A stretch of DNA of 64,000 bases from assembly GCF_900454025.1 (NCBI RefSeq), contig NZ_UGQM01000001.1, forward strand, positions 2,232,001 to 2,296,000, given 5' to 3'. The stretch comes from Mycolicibacterium gilvum (lineage in GTDB: Bacteria; Actinomycetota; Actinomycetes; Mycobacteriales; Mycobacteriaceae). Below are positions 18,060 to 26,355 of this stretch, piece after piece; the stretch's first letter is position 1; the number at the start of each line of letters is the position of its first letter. The notes under the pieces were generated by a model. That model was not told where the DNA came from, did not search any database, and saw nothing but the letters and a program-made list of their open reading frames with translations. The position numbers were made by a program, and so were the translations under genes.

Positions 18060-18238
18060 CGAAGTGTCCCGGTGGCAACAGTTTTCGTCGGGCTCATCGG
18101 TCCTCGGCTCTCGTCGGTGTGCAGTGGCGACCATGCTGGCAAACTCACCGCCGATTGTCACCGGGCAGTGTTGTGCCGATGCCGGGGCGCGTCAGATCTG
18201 CTAACAAAGGAGTATCAATTCGGCGGACAGCCATCCCA

Positions 18239-18266
18239 GGTTGGCGAATACGGGTGAAACGGGTAC
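18239..18266 (+). promoter_or_regulatory. Candidate SigF-type promoter
   Basis: GGTTG at 18239-18243 and GGGTAC at 18261-18266 are 17 bases apart, close to the mycobacterial SigF consensus (GGTTT or GTTT, 15-17 bases, GGGTA). The -10 element lies 28 bases upstream of the GTG of the WS/DGAT gene. Inferred from two short matches in GC-rich DNA, so chance is possible. Confidence 0.35.
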
Positions 18267-18293
18267 GACACTTGCGCGGATCGAGGACAAGGG

Positions 18294-19733
18294 GTGGCAG
18301 CGGTGAAACGACTCAATGGCGTGGACGCCATGATGCTCTACAGCGAGACGCCCGAGATCCATATGCACACCCTCAAGATCGGGGTGCTCGACGTGTCCGG
18401 CATCGGCGGCTACGACTTCGAGTTCTTCCGGCGGGCCGCGCTGCCGCGACTGCATGCGCTGGCTCCGCTGAGGTATCAGCTCGTCGACATCCCGTGGAAG
18501 CTCCATCACCCGATGTGGATCCAGAACGCCGAGATCGACGTCGACTACCACCTGCGCCGGGCGAAGGTCGCCGCGCCGGGAGGGCGGCGTGAACTCGATC
18601 AACTGATCGGCGAGATCGCGGGCACCCCGCTGGACCGCACGCGTCCGCTGTGGGAGATGTACATCGCAGACGGTCTGGCGGACAACAAGATTGCGGTCAT
18701 CCACAAGGTTCACCACGTACTCGCCGACGGTGTCGCCTCGGCGAACCAGCTCGCCATGGCCATCCAGCCCCGCGAACCCGCCGTCGGTGGTCAGCTCGAG
18801 GCGGTGCCGGCCGACTCGATGGGCCGCGCGAATCTTCTCGCCGGCGCGGGCCGCGACCACTGGCGACAGGTCCGGCGGCTGCCGAAGTTGGTGGGCGAGA
18901 CGGCCTCGGGAGTGTCGCGGGTGCGCAGGAAGGCCAGGGAACGCGGCGCCAATCCCGACCTCGCGAAGAACTTCGCTCCGCCGCCGACGTTCTTCAACCA
19001 TGTCGTGACGCCGGGGCGCCGGTTCGCGACGGCGCCGCTGTCGCTCGCCGACGTCAAGGAGACGGCACGTCACCTCGGTGTCACGCTCAACGACATCGTG
19101 CTCGCGACCGCCGCGGGCGCGCTGCGACAACTGCAGCTCACCTACGACGGGCACGCCAACTCCCCGTTGATCGCCGGGGTTCCCGTCAGCTTCAACTCCT
19201 CTCCGGACCGCCTGATGGGAAACGAGTTCACCTATATGACGCCGTCGCTGCCGGTCCACATCGAGGACCCGTTGGAGCGGGTGAAACTGACCGCGACGGC
19301 GACGGCGATCGCGAAGGAGAATCACAACCTGCTCGGCCCCACCCTGCTCCCGTCGTGGCTGACCTACCTGCCGCCGGGCACGACCCCGCAGGTCTTCCGG
19401 TCGCAGGCGCGGCGCGTGGAATCGGCGATGGTGATGAACCTGACCATCTCGAATGTGCCCGGTCCGCGGGAGCGCGGTTGCATGGAGGGCGCGGTGATCG
19501 ACGAGATCTACTCGGTGGGTCCGATCGTCGCGGGCAGTGGAATGAACATCACGGTGTGGAGCTACGTCGACCAGCTGTCGATCTCCGTGCTGACCGATGA
19601 CCGCACACTCAAGGATCCGCACGAGGCCACCGACGCCCTGCTCGCCTCGTTCGTCGAAATCCGTCGTGCGGCTGGGCTGCCAAAGGAGTTGACACCCGTC
19701 GAGAAGGCCATGCCGCCGGCGCCCGCCCTCTGA
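18294..19733 (+). CDS. WS/DGAT acyltransferase (wax ester synthase/diacylglycerol acyltransferase family)
   Basis: 479 residues from a GTG preceded by GAGGACAAGG; a GTG at 18303 is an alternative. The active-site motif HHxxxDG is HHVLADG at residues 140-146. Later family blocks are also present: LNDIVLATAAGALRQL near 262 and MNLTISNVPGPRERG near 380. The length is typical. Members transfer an acyl group from acyl-CoA to diacylglycerol or an alcohol for storage lipid. It is monocistronic and divergent from the DUF427 gene. Confidence 0.95.
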   Translation: MAAVKRLNGVDAMMLYSETPEIHMHTLKIGVLDVSGIGGYDFEFFRRAALPRLHALAPLRYQLVDIPWKLHHPMWIQNAEIDVDYHLRRAKVAAPGGRRELDQLIGEIAGTPLDRTRPLWEMYIADGLADNKIAVIHKVHHVLADGVASANQLAMAIQPREPAVGGQLEAVPADSMGRANLLAGAGRDHWRQVRRLPKLVGETASGVSRVRRKARERGANPDLAKNFAPPPTFFNHVVTPGRRFATAPLSLADVKETARHLGVTLNDIVLATAAGALRQLQLTYDGHANSPLIAGVPVSFNSSPDRLMGNEFTYMTPSLPVHIEDPLERVKLTATATAIAKENHNLLGPTLLPSWLTYLPPGTTPQVFRSQARRVESAMVMNLTISNVPGPRERGCMEGAVIDEIYSVGPIVAGSGMNITVWSYVDQLSISVLTDDRTLKDPHEATDALLASFVEIRRAAGLPKELTPVEKAMPPAPAL

Positions 19734-19810
19734 GTACCGGAACCTGTTAAGCCCTAAACGGTTTCGTGTCAGCACCGCCCCCGGCGGGATGGTCTGAGAT
19801 CTGATCGACA

Positions 19811-19840
19811 CTTTACAGATCGTTTCCGAAGTGTCACGCT
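19811..19840 (+). promoter_or_regulatory. Conserved bipartite box C (CTTTACA-N14-TGTCACGCT)
   Basis: CTTTACA at 19811-19817 and TGTCACGCT at 19832-19840 repeat boxes A and B with identical spacing. Here an imperfect dyad GACACTT...AAGTGTC also surrounds the spacer. It ends 37 bases before the ATG at 19878, matching the 32 and 36 bases at the other two sites, which supports a promoter-linked role for the downstream plus-strand gene. Confidence 0.65.
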
Positions 19841-19877
19841 GTCTGAGGCACGACGCGATGGGCCGAAGGGTGGCGCG

Positions 19878-20471
19878 ATGACGATGTTCGAAGTGGACGG
19901 CCTCGGGTCCTCCGAAAGGGCGGGATCGGGAGTGCGGGTCTCGGCCGAGGTGGTCCATTCCTACGACCTGACGGTGATCGCCGCCGACGTCGACGGGGTC
20001 GTCGCGTCCGCGGGCGGCTGGCTGTGCGACCGCGTCCGGGCCGGGTGGCAGGTCACGGTGCTGGTAGCAGCCGGCGCCGACACAGGTGCGCTCACCGTCC
20101 TGGGCGTGCGGGACGAAGCGCTGGACTCGGCTGCCGCCGCGCTGCGCCGACCCACGGCCGCAGTCGCCGTCGACACCCGCGTGCTGACTCACGACGAGAA
20201 CGCGCGCACCGAGGTGCTGCGCCTGCTCGACTCCGGTCGCACCGAGGTCACAGTGTGGGGGACACCCTCGCCGGTGACCTCCGAGCTGCTCTCCGACGCG
20301 CGCTTCGACACCGTGTGCCACCGGGCCAGTGCGGCCGCCCGCGCATTCAAGGCCGGCGCGCTGCGGACATGCGGACACGACGCGACCGGCCCGAGCGTCG
20401 AGACCTTCATCAGCGCGGGGCTCTGGTATCCGCCCGACGGTGGCGATCTGGTACCGGTCTCGGGAACCTGA
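19878..20471 (+). CDS. Unknown protein, first of a tandem paralogous pair
   Basis: 197 residues. No catalytic motif is recognised. The fold looks alpha/beta: STYDLTVIAADVD-like strand, then GGWLCDRVRAGWQVTVLVA near residue 46, LTVLGVRDE near 75, VTVWGTPSPV near 128, and AARAFKAGALRTCG near 155. All these blocks recur in the downstream gene. The ATG at 19878 follows a GGCGCG-rich leader and box C. The stop and the next start share one base (TGATG), indicating coupled translation. I do not recognise the family. Confidence 0.75.
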   Translation: MTMFEVDGLGSSERAGSGVRVSAEVVHSYDLTVIAADVDGVVASAGGWLCDRVRAGWQVTVLVAAGADTGALTVLGVRDEALDSAAAALRRPTAAVAVDTRVLTHDENARTEVLRLLDSGRTEVTVWGTPSPVTSELLSDARFDTVCHRASAAARAFKAGALRTCGHDATGPSVETFISAGLWYPPDGGDLVPVSGT

Positions 20472-21019
20472 TGGCGTCGTCGCGGCGGTTCATTCCGGCC
20501 GGCAAGCCCGCGGACGGCGAAGGCCTGCACCGCTACCGCGTCGTTGCGGTCACGTCCGACATCGCCGCGCTCGTCGAATGCGCGGGAGGATTCCTCTGCG
20601 ACCGGGCCCGCGCCGGGTGGAATGTCCGGGTGCTCGTCGACGGACCCGGCGAGACGCGTCCGCTCACGATTCTCGGGGTGTCGGCGGACGCGGTGAGCGG
20701 TCAGACCGACGCGGGTGCGGCGATGAGCGGGTTCGGCCCGGGGACAACCGTGATCGTCGGCGCCGACCTGCTCACTCGAGACTCCCGCCTGCGCGCGAGC
20801 GCGGCGCGTCTGGCCACCGCGGGCGCCGCCGTCCACGTGTGGGGGCCGCCGTCGTACCCGGGGTGCCGGCCCGCGCCGATCCAGCACGAATTGAGCACGG
20901 CGGCACAGGCGTTCAAGAACTCGGCGCTGCGGGCGGCGCGGATCGACCGCGCTGCTGAACCCGTGGAGACGCTGTACCGGTTGGCCGACGGATCGCCGCG
21001 CCGGCTGCGCTCGGTCTGA
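20471..21019 (+). CDS. Unknown protein, second of a tandem paralogous pair
   Basis: 182 residues from the ATG at 20471, which overlaps the previous stop by one base. It repeats the landmarks of the upstream gene: GGFLCDRARAGWNVRVLVD, LTILGVSAD, VHVWGPPSYP, AAQAFKNSALRAARID and VETLYRLADG. The invariant blocks CDRxRAGW and WGxPS between the copies are candidates for a functional site. The pair most likely arose by tandem duplication and the products may form a heteromer. Function unknown. Confidence 0.72.
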   Translation: MASSRRFIPAGKPADGEGLHRYRVVAVTSDIAALVECAGGFLCDRARAGWNVRVLVDGPGETRPLTILGVSADAVSGQTDAGAAMSGFGPGTTVIVGADLLTRDSRLRASAARLATAGAAVHVWGPPSYPGCRPAPIQHELSTAAQAFKNSALRAARIDRAAEPVETLYRLADGSPRRLRSV

Positions 21020-21022
21020 ACG

Positions 21023-21277
21023 TCAGCGGGTGTCGCGGTTGCGGGTGGTGTACACGCTGCGTGCCACCAGACCGAACGTCAGCAGCGCGAACCCGATCAT
21101 GAACAGGTCCTCGACATGACCCTGATGGTTGCCGATCGTCAACAGCAGGAAGAAGATCCCGACGATGGTGCCGCCGATCTGGTATCCCCGCACGCTGCCC
21201 GACGACCAGCCCCACTGCGCGGACGGCACTTCTTCGACGTCGACGCCGGTGTGTCGTTCCACCTCGGTGCTTGCCAC
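21023..21277 (-). CDS. Small membrane protein, DUF2631 (Rv2876-like)
   Basis: 84 residues from a GTG at 21277 with AGGAG six bases upstream. Two predicted membrane segments are GTIVGIFFLLLTIGN and DLFMIGFALLTFGLVA (about residues 36-52 and 57-73), with a basic tail TTRNRDTR. It matches the M. tuberculosis Rv2876 type, which lies next to mpt70 there; here the fasciclin genes are 2.5 kb away behind the photolyase. Role unknown. Confidence 0.78.
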   Translation of the reverse strand: MASTEVERHTGVDVEEVPSAQWGWSSGSVRGYQIGGTIVGIFFLLLTIGNHQGHVEDLFMIGFALLTFGLVARSVYTTRNRDTR

Positions 21278-21387
21278 GGCTGGCTCCTCATGCTCTTCGA
21301 TGGTCGGTGCGCAACGTCGCCATTCTGACACAGACCTACTACACGTCACCGTAGAGCCTGACTTTGCGCACAGTAGGCTGACCGGTC

Positions 21388-22236
21388 ATGACGGCTGATG
21401 CGCCCCACGGTCTCTTCGACGGCAAGGTCGTGCTGGTCACCGGCGCCGCCCGGGGCCAGGGCCGCGCCCATGCGGTGCGCTTCGCCGAGGAGGGCGCCGA
21501 CGTCATCGCCGTCGACGTGTGCGCGCAACTCGACTCCGTCGCCTACCCGATGTCGACTCCCGAGGACCTCGACGAGACCGCGCGGCTGGTGGAGAAGACC
21601 GGCCGGCGGGTCGTCGCCGAGCAGTGCGACGTCCGCGACCGCGACCGGCTCGCAGACGTGGTGGCGGCCGGGGTCGAAGAGTTCGGTCGGCTCGACTTCG
21701 TCCTCGCCAACGCCGGAATCCTGCCCATCGCCGGGGACCAGGGCCGTTCGATCACCGCGTTCACCGACGCGGTCGCGGTGATGCTGAACGGCGTGTACTT
21801 CACCGTCGACGCCGCGCTGCCCGCCCTGTTGCGCAACCCCGACGGCGGCGCGATCGTCATCACCAGCTCGGCGGCCGGATTCACCTCCGTGAGCACCGGG
21901 TTCGACACGATGAACCACGGCGCCGCGGGCTACACCGCCGCCAAGCACGGCGTGATCGGCGTGATGCGCCACTTCGCACGCTCGCTGGCCGAGAAGAACA
22001 TCCGGGTCAACTCGGTGCACCCGGGCGGCGTCGCGACGCCGATGGTGCTCAACGAGGCACTGGCGCAATGGTCGGGCGAGCATCCGTCGTTCAGCCAGGC
22101 CCAGCAGGCCCTGCTGGCCATGCCGATGATGGAGCCCGAGCACATCAGCGACACGATGGTCTACCTGTGCGGGCCCGCGGGCCGGTATGTCACCGGTGTG
22201 GCGCTGCCGGTGGACGCGGGCCAGACACTGAAATAG
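21388..22236 (+). CDS. Mycofactocin-type SDR oxidoreductase
   Basis: 282 residues. The N-terminus GKVVLVTGAARGQGRAHAVRFAEEGADVIAVD is the hallmark of the SDR subfamily thought to hold a non-exchangeable NAD and use mycofactocin as electron carrier (the quoted stretch spans residues 12-43; key residues are the Gly-rich loop and the final Asp). The active site is SSAAGF then YTAAKHG near residue 191. Subfamily membership is known to correlate with mycofactocin; the alcohol substrate here is unknown. No mycofactocin biosynthesis gene lies in the window. Confidence 0.9.
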   Translation: MTADAPHGLFDGKVVLVTGAARGQGRAHAVRFAEEGADVIAVDVCAQLDSVAYPMSTPEDLDETARLVEKTGRRVVAEQCDVRDRDRLADVVAAGVEEFGRLDFVLANAGILPIAGDQGRSITAFTDAVAVMLNGVYFTVDAALPALLRNPDGGAIVITSSAAGFTSVSTGFDTMNHGAAGYTAAKHGVIGVMRHFARSLAEKNIRVNSVHPGGVATPMVLNEALAQWSGEHPSFSQAQQALLAMPMMEPEHISDTMVYLCGPAGRYVTGVALPVDAGQTLK

Positions 22237-22245
22237 GCGTTCGGC

Positions 22246-23595
22246 TCAGCCCCGCAGCGAGTTGTAGCGCCGCAGCGCCTCGGCGCGCTCCTGCGCGTGG
22301 TCGACGATCGGCTCGGGATAGTCGGCGGGCCGGTCACGGTCCAGGTTGTGGACGTCGACAGAACTGGCAACGTCGCGGAGCTCTTCGACCCAGCGCTTCA
22401 CATACACCCCGGCCGGATCGAACTTCTTGCCCTGGGTGGTCGGGTTGAATACGCGGAAGTACGGTGCGGCGTCGGTGCCGCACCCCGCGGCCCACTGCCA
22501 ACCGTGCTGATTGTTCGCCATGTCGCCGTCGGTGAGCTGATCGAGGAACCAGCGCGCACCCCACTGCCACGGCAGGTGGAGATCCTTGACCAGGAACGAC
22601 GCGACGATCATGCGGACCCGGTTGTGCACGAACCCGGTCTCGGCCAGCTGACGCATCCCGGCATCGACGATGGGGAAGCCCGTCCTCCCCGCTTTCCACG
22701 CCTCGAACGCTCGCTGTGCGTCGGGCCCGTCGTCGACCTCGATCGCGTCGAAGGTGGAGTTCCAGTTCCACCACGTGCTGCGCGGCCACTCCGCCACCAC
22801 CGCCGCATAGAAGTCGCGGAACGCCAGCTCACGCAGATACGCCTGGGCGCCCTTGCCCCGGCCGAGATCCGCCGCGAGGGTGCGCGGGTGGATGGTGCCG
22901 AACTTCAGATGCGCCGACATCCGGCTGGTCGCGGCGAGGTCCGGACGGTTGCGGTCCTCGGCGTAGCCGGCCAACCCGTCGTCGACGAATTGTTTCCACT
23001 GCCGGCGGGCGGCCGTCTCCCCGGCGGGCAGGTCGAGTTCGACCCCGGCGTCGGGGATGTCGGTGATTCCGGGTTTGCCCGCAACGTCGGCGGGGTCGAG
23101 CCAGTGCGCGGACCGGGGTCCCGATTCCGCCGGCGGGCGCCACCCGTGCTGACGCCACGCGTCGAAGAACGGTGTGAAGACCTTGTAGGGCGAGCCGTCA
23201 CCCTTGGTGACGCGGCCCGGTGACACCAGATACGGCGAGCCCGTCGCCACCAGCTCCACGTCGCCCAGCGCGTCTCGGACCTGCTCGTCGCGGCGCATGC
23301 CGAACGGTGTGAAGTCCTCCGAGACGTGCACCGACGACGCGCCGACGGCCGCGGCCAGCACCGGAATCCGGGAGACCGGATCGCCGCGGGTGATCAGCAG
23401 CCGACCGTCGAGCGATTCGCGCAGATCGCGCAGGGCGTCGTAGAGGTACTGCAGCCGGCGCGAACCTCCCGTCGCCTTCAGCCGCGGGTCTAGGACGTAG
23501 CAGGCGAGCACGTCGCCGTCGACCTCCGCGGCGGCCACCAGAGCGCGCAGGTCGGCCAGCCGCAGATCGCGGCGGAACCACAACACGGCAGGCAT
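22246..23595 (-). CDS. phr: Deoxyribodipyrimidine photolyase/cryptochrome
   Basis: 449 residues. The N-terminal photolyase domain starts VLWFRRDLRLADLRAL; the C-terminal FAD domain has TGFPIVDAGMRQLAETGFVHNR near residue 312 and GCGTDAAPYFRVFNPTTQG near 388, including the Trp/Asn/Asp positions that hold FAD and the pyrimidine dimer. The length is right for a class I CPD photolyase. It repairs UV dimers with blue light. M. tuberculosis has no such gene at this place. A ribosome site AAGGA directly abuts the ATG, so the GTG at 23586 may be the true start. Confidence 0.93.
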   Translation of the reverse strand: MPAVLWFRRDLRLADLRALVAAAEVDGDVLACYVLDPRLKATGGSRRLQYLYDALRDLRESLDGRLLITRGDPVSRIPVLAAAVGASSVHVSEDFTPFGMRRDEQVRDALGDVELVATGSPYLVSPGRVTKGDGSPYKVFTPFFDAWRQHGWRPPAESGPRSAHWLDPADVAGKPGITDIPDAGVELDLPAGETAARRQWKQFVDDGLAGYAEDRNRPDLAATSRMSAHLKFGTIHPRTLAADLGRGKGAQAYLRELAFRDFYAAVVAEWPRSTWWNWNSTFDAIEVDDGPDAQRAFEAWKAGRTGFPIVDAGMRQLAETGFVHNRVRMIVASFLVKDLHLPWQWGARWFLDQLTDGDMANNQHGWQWAAGCGTDAAPYFRVFNPTTQGKKFDPAGVYVKRWVEELRDVASSVDVHNLDRDRPADYPEPIVDHAQERAEALRRYNSLRG

Positions 23596-23655
23596 TCCTT
23601 GATGCTGCCCGCGATCCCCGGACGAGAAACAGAAGCCGGTCGTTGTGACGAAAGG

Positions 23656-23676
23656 GTCAGATCTGCGTCAGATCTG
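23656..23676. repeat. Tandem GTCAGATCTG repeat upstream of the photolyase gene
   Basis: GTCAGATCTG occurs at 23656-23665 and again at 23667-23676, an 11-base period close to one helical turn. Each unit contains the perfect palindrome CAGATCTG. The repeats are 61-81 bases upstream of the photolyase start, where an operator would be expected. Regulatory role inferred only. Confidence 0.5.
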
Positions 23677-23696
23677 GGTGGCGCCGACACGACGAT

Positions 23697-23725
23697 CCCC
23701 GCACCCCCGGGGGAGGGGTGCGGGG
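23697..23725 (-). terminator. GC-rich hairpin after the fasciclin operon
   Basis: CCCCGCACCCC (23697-23707) and GGGGTGCGGGG (23715-23725) form a perfect 11-base-pair stem with a 7-base loop, starting 17 bases after the stop of the fasciclin gene at 23743. No T-tract follows, which is common for mycobacterial terminators. It also separates this operon from the photolyase gene read in the same direction. Confidence 0.65.
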
Positions 23726-23742
23726 ACCGGTGAGGGGTGCGT

Positions 23743-24327
23743 CTACATCGCAGGCGGCATCAGCACGGTGTCGATCAGGTACACCGTCGCGTTCGCGGTC
23801 TGCACTCCGCCGCAGGCCACCGAGGCGTCGTTGACCATGAGGTGATCCGGTGCGCCGGTGACGTTCACCGTCGCTCCCTGAACGGTGACGTGCTCACCGA
23901 CGACCTGATCGGGCGCAGCCTGACCCGGAACCACGTGGTAGGTCAGGATGTTCGTCAGCAGGTTGCTGTCCGTCTTGAGCGTCTCGACGGTCGCCGGGTC
24001 CAGCTTGGCGAACGCCTCATCGGTCGGGGCGAACACGGTGAACTCCGCGCCGTTGAGGGTGTCGACGAGGTTGACGTTCGGATTCAGTTGGCCGGACACG
24101 GCTTTCGTGAGCGTCGTCAGCAGCGGGTTGTTCGATGCCGCGGTCGCCACCGGGTCCATCGCCATACCCTGCACGGAACCCGGACCTTCGGGAACCTGCT
24201 GCACGTAGGCGGCACATCCCGGGCCGGCCGGTGCGGCCGACGCCGTCGTCGCGGTGGCGAACGACAGCCCGAGTGCGGCCGTGACGGCCAGCCCCGCCCC
24301 GGCGAATGATTTCATCATGATGGTCAT
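23743..24327 (-). CDS. Secreted fasciclin-domain protein (MPT70-like)
   Basis: 194 residues. The first 31 form a clear Sec signal peptide (basic start, Ala/Leu-rich core, cleavage near TASA-AP). The rest is one fasciclin domain with the H1 and H2 boxes: [20 protein letters not shown] and [10 protein letters not shown]. There is no lipobox, so it is expected to be released, like MPT70 of M. tuberculosis. AAGGA precedes the ATG. It is 25 bases downstream of the lipoprotein paralogue, so probably cotranscribed from the promoter at 25092-25120. Fasciclin domains act in adhesion; the exact role is unknown. Confidence 0.9.
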   Translation of the reverse strand: MTIMMKSFAGAGLAVTAALGLSFATATTASAAPAGPGCAAYVQQVPEGPGSVQGMAMDPVATAASNNPLLTTLTKAVSGQLNPNVNLVDTLNGAEFTVFAPTDEAFAKLDPATVETLKTDSNLLTNILTYHVVPGQAAPDQVVGEHVTVQGATVNVTGAPDHLMVNDASVACGGVQTANATVYLIDTVLMPPAM

Positions 24328-24352
24328 CTCGTGAATTCCTTTGCAGAGCAGA

Positions 24353-25033
24353 TCAGTTGGCGGGGGGCATGAGGACGGTGTCGATCATGTAGACGGTCGC
24401 GTTGGCGGTCTTCACCCCACCGCACACCAGCCCGGCGTCGTTGACCATCAGGTCGTTGCCCGCGCCGGTCACCGTCAGCGGCGCACCCTGGACAGTGGTG
24501 TGCTCGCCGGCGACCGCGTCGGGCGCCGCCTGGCCGGGGACCACGTGGTAGGTCAGGATGCTGGTCAGCAGCTCGTTGTCGGTCTTGAGGGTCTCCAGCG
24601 TGGCCGGATCGATCTTGGCGAACGCGTCGTCGGTCGGGGCGAACACAGTGAACTCGGCGCCGTCGAGGGTGTCGACGAGGTTGACGTTCGGATTGAGCTG
24701 ACCGGACAGGGCCTGGGTCAGCGTGGTCAGCATCGGGTTGTTCGACGCCGCGACGGTCACCGGATCAGCAGCCATACCCGCCACCGATCCCGGCCCCTCG
24801 GGGACCTGCTCGGCGTAGGCGGCACATCCTGAGCCGATGAGGTTGGCGGCCGGGTCGGCCATCGGCGCCGACGACGATGTCGTCATCTCACTGGTCGCCG
24901 ACTCCATCGCCGACGTCGCCGAGCTCGTCGCCGAGGACGCGTTGTTTCCGGCTTCCTCGCTCGAACAGGCGGCACCGAAGATGGCCACCGCGGCGATCCC
25001 CGCAACTGCGGCTGTCTTTCGTCGAGTTGTCAT
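24353..25033 (-). CDS. Fasciclin-domain lipoprotein (MPT83-like)
   Basis: 226 residues from the ATG at 25033 (AGGA nearby; an ATG at 25036 is equivalent). A lipobox FGAAC gives a lipidated Cys near residue 22, followed by a Ser/Ala/Thr-rich linker (about 25-60) and a fasciclin domain nearly identical to that of the downstream gene ([35 protein letters not shown]). This matches MPT83. The pair reproduces mpt83-mpt70 of M. tuberculosis but without dipZ between them. A much longer frame upstream is antisense to dxr and not real. Confidence 0.9.
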   Translation of the reverse strand: MTTRRKTAAVAGIAAVAIFGAACSSEEAGNNASSATSSATSAMESATSEMTTSSSAPMADPAANLIGSGCAAYAEQVPEGPGSVAGMAADPVTVAASNNPMLTTLTQALSGQLNPNVNLVDTLDGAEFTVFAPTDDAFAKIDPATLETLKTDNELLTSILTYHVVPGQAAPDAVAGEHTTVQGAPLTVTGAGNDLMVNDAGLVCGGVKTANATVYMIDTVLMPPAN

Positions 25034-25091
25034 CATTTCCTCATCCCTTTTCATTCCCATCGAGCGCCGGGCACCGTTGCCCGCACACCGG

Positions 25092-25120
25092 TGATTCCCA
25101 GCTGCGGTCGGTTTGGATGG
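25092..25120 (-). promoter_or_regulatory. Candidate SigK promoter of the fasciclin operon
   Basis: On the minus strand CCATCC (25115-25120) is followed after 17 bases by GAATCA (25092-25097). As I recall, SigK promoters of mpt70/mpt83 have CCATCC as -35 and a -10 containing GAATC at this spacing. The -10 lies about 58 bases upstream of the lipoprotein start. No sigK/rskA genes are in the window. The match is seen; the sigma factor is inferred. Confidence 0.55.
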
Positions 25121-25177
25121 GTGATGAGCGCCGGTGTCATATTCACGTAACATCTGCCGGCCCGGCACAATGGACAG

Positions 25178-26341
25178 GTGAATGAGCGGCTTCGCGTACT
25201 GATCCTCGGCAGCACCGGCTCGATCGGAACCCAGGCGCTCGAGGTGATCGCCGCCAATCCCGACCGGTTCGAGGTGGTCGGGCTGGCTGCCGGCGGCGGC
25301 AACCGCGACCTGCTGGCCAGGCAACGCGCCGAGACCGGAGTCACCAACATCGCCGTCGCCGACGAGGCCGCGGCCGCCGCGCTGGGTGAGGTCACCTACT
25401 CCGGACCCGACGCGGTGACCCGGCTGGTCGAAGCCACCGAGGCTGATGTCGTGCTCAACGGACTCGTCGGAGCGCTCGGCCTCAAGCCCACGCTCGCCGC
25501 GCTGGCCACCGGGGCCCGCCTGGCGCTGGCCAACAAGGAGTCGCTGGTCGCCGGCGGGCCCCTGGTGCAGAAAGCCGCCGCACCCGGGCAGATCGTCCCG
25601 GTGGACTCCGAGCATTCCGCGCTCGCGCAGTGCCTGCGCGGCGGTAGCGCCGACGAGGTCGCCACACTCGTCCTGACCGCATCCGGGGGTCCGTTCCACG
25701 GGTGGTCGGTGGACCGGCTCGAGGACGTCACGCCCGAGCAGGCCGGCGCCCACCCGACGTGGTCGATGGGGCCAATGAACACGCTGAACTCGGCATCGCT
25801 GGTCAACAAGGGTCTGGAGCTGATCGAGACCCACCTGCTGTTCGGCATCGACTACGACCGCATCGACGTCGTCGTGCATCCGCAGTCGATCGTGCACTCG
25901 ATGGTGACCTTCACCGACGGATCCACCCTGGCCCAAGCCAGCCCGCCCGACATGAAGTTGCCGATCGCGCTGGCGCTGGGCTGGCCCGCACGTGTCGCCG
26001 GCGCCGCCGCGGCCTGCGACTTCAGCACCGCTTCGCGCTGGGACTTCGAGCCGCTCGACGACGAGGTCTTCCCGGCGGTGGCCCTGGCCCGCGAGGCCGG
26101 CAAGACCGGGGGATGCATGACCGCGATCTACAACGCGGCAAACGAGGAAGCGGCCGAGGCGTTCCTCGCGGGCAGGATCAGGTTCCCCGCGATCGTGCGC
26201 ACCGTCGCCGAAGTGCTGCGCGCTGCCGACCAGTGGGCCGCCGAACCAGCTACCGTGGACGACGTACTCGACGCACAGAACTGGGCCCGTGACCGGGCGC
26301 GGAGCGCCGTCGAGCGGGAATCCGCAGGTAGCAGAAGTTAG
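25178..26341 (+). CDS. dxr: 1-deoxy-D-xylulose 5-phosphate reductoisomerase
   Basis: 387 residues, GTG start at 25178. It converts 1-deoxy-D-xylulose 5-phosphate to 2-C-methyl-D-erythritol 4-phosphate with NADPH in the non-mevalonate isoprenoid pathway. The NADPH motif [13 protein letters not shown] is at residues 8-20; [11 protein letters not shown] and the metal site VDSEHSA are near residues 120-145; [14 protein letters not shown] substrate loop and EAAEAFL-type C-terminus follow. First gene of dxr-rip1-ispG, the same order as Rv2870c-Rv2868c. Divergent from the fasciclin operon. Confidence 0.97.
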   Translation: MNERLRVLILGSTGSIGTQALEVIAANPDRFEVVGLAAGGGNRDLLARQRAETGVTNIAVADEAAAAALGEVTYSGPDAVTRLVEATEADVVLNGLVGALGLKPTLAALATGARLALANKESLVAGGPLVQKAAAPGQIVPVDSEHSALAQCLRGGSADEVATLVLTASGGPFHGWSVDRLEDVTPEQAGAHPTWSMGPMNTLNSASLVNKGLELIETHLLFGIDYDRIDVVVHPQSIVHSMVTFTDGSTLAQASPPDMKLPIALALGWPARVAGAAAACDFSTASRWDFEPLDDEVFPAVALAREAGKTGGCMTAIYNAANEEAAEAFLAGRIRFPAIVRTVAEVLRAADQWAAEPATVDDVLDAQNWARDRARSAVERESAGSRS

Positions 26342-26355
26342 GACTGGCCGCCACG

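Noticed and set aside
18201..20378. A 725-codon minus frame opposite the WS/DGAT gene
   Set aside because: Shadow of a strong acyltransferase gene; composition typical of antisense frames.
21310..21387. CCTACT/AGTAGG inverted repeat upstream of the mycofactocin-type SDR
   Set aside because: The six-base arms are about 30 bases apart with no other supporting feature; chance is a sufficient explanation.
24328..24352. dipZ remnant between the fasciclin genes
   Set aside because: Only 25 bases separate them and no trace of the gene remains.
25034..25936. N-terminal extension of the fasciclin lipoprotein frame to 25936
   Set aside because: It lies antisense to dxr, and the signal peptide with lipobox begins only at 25033.
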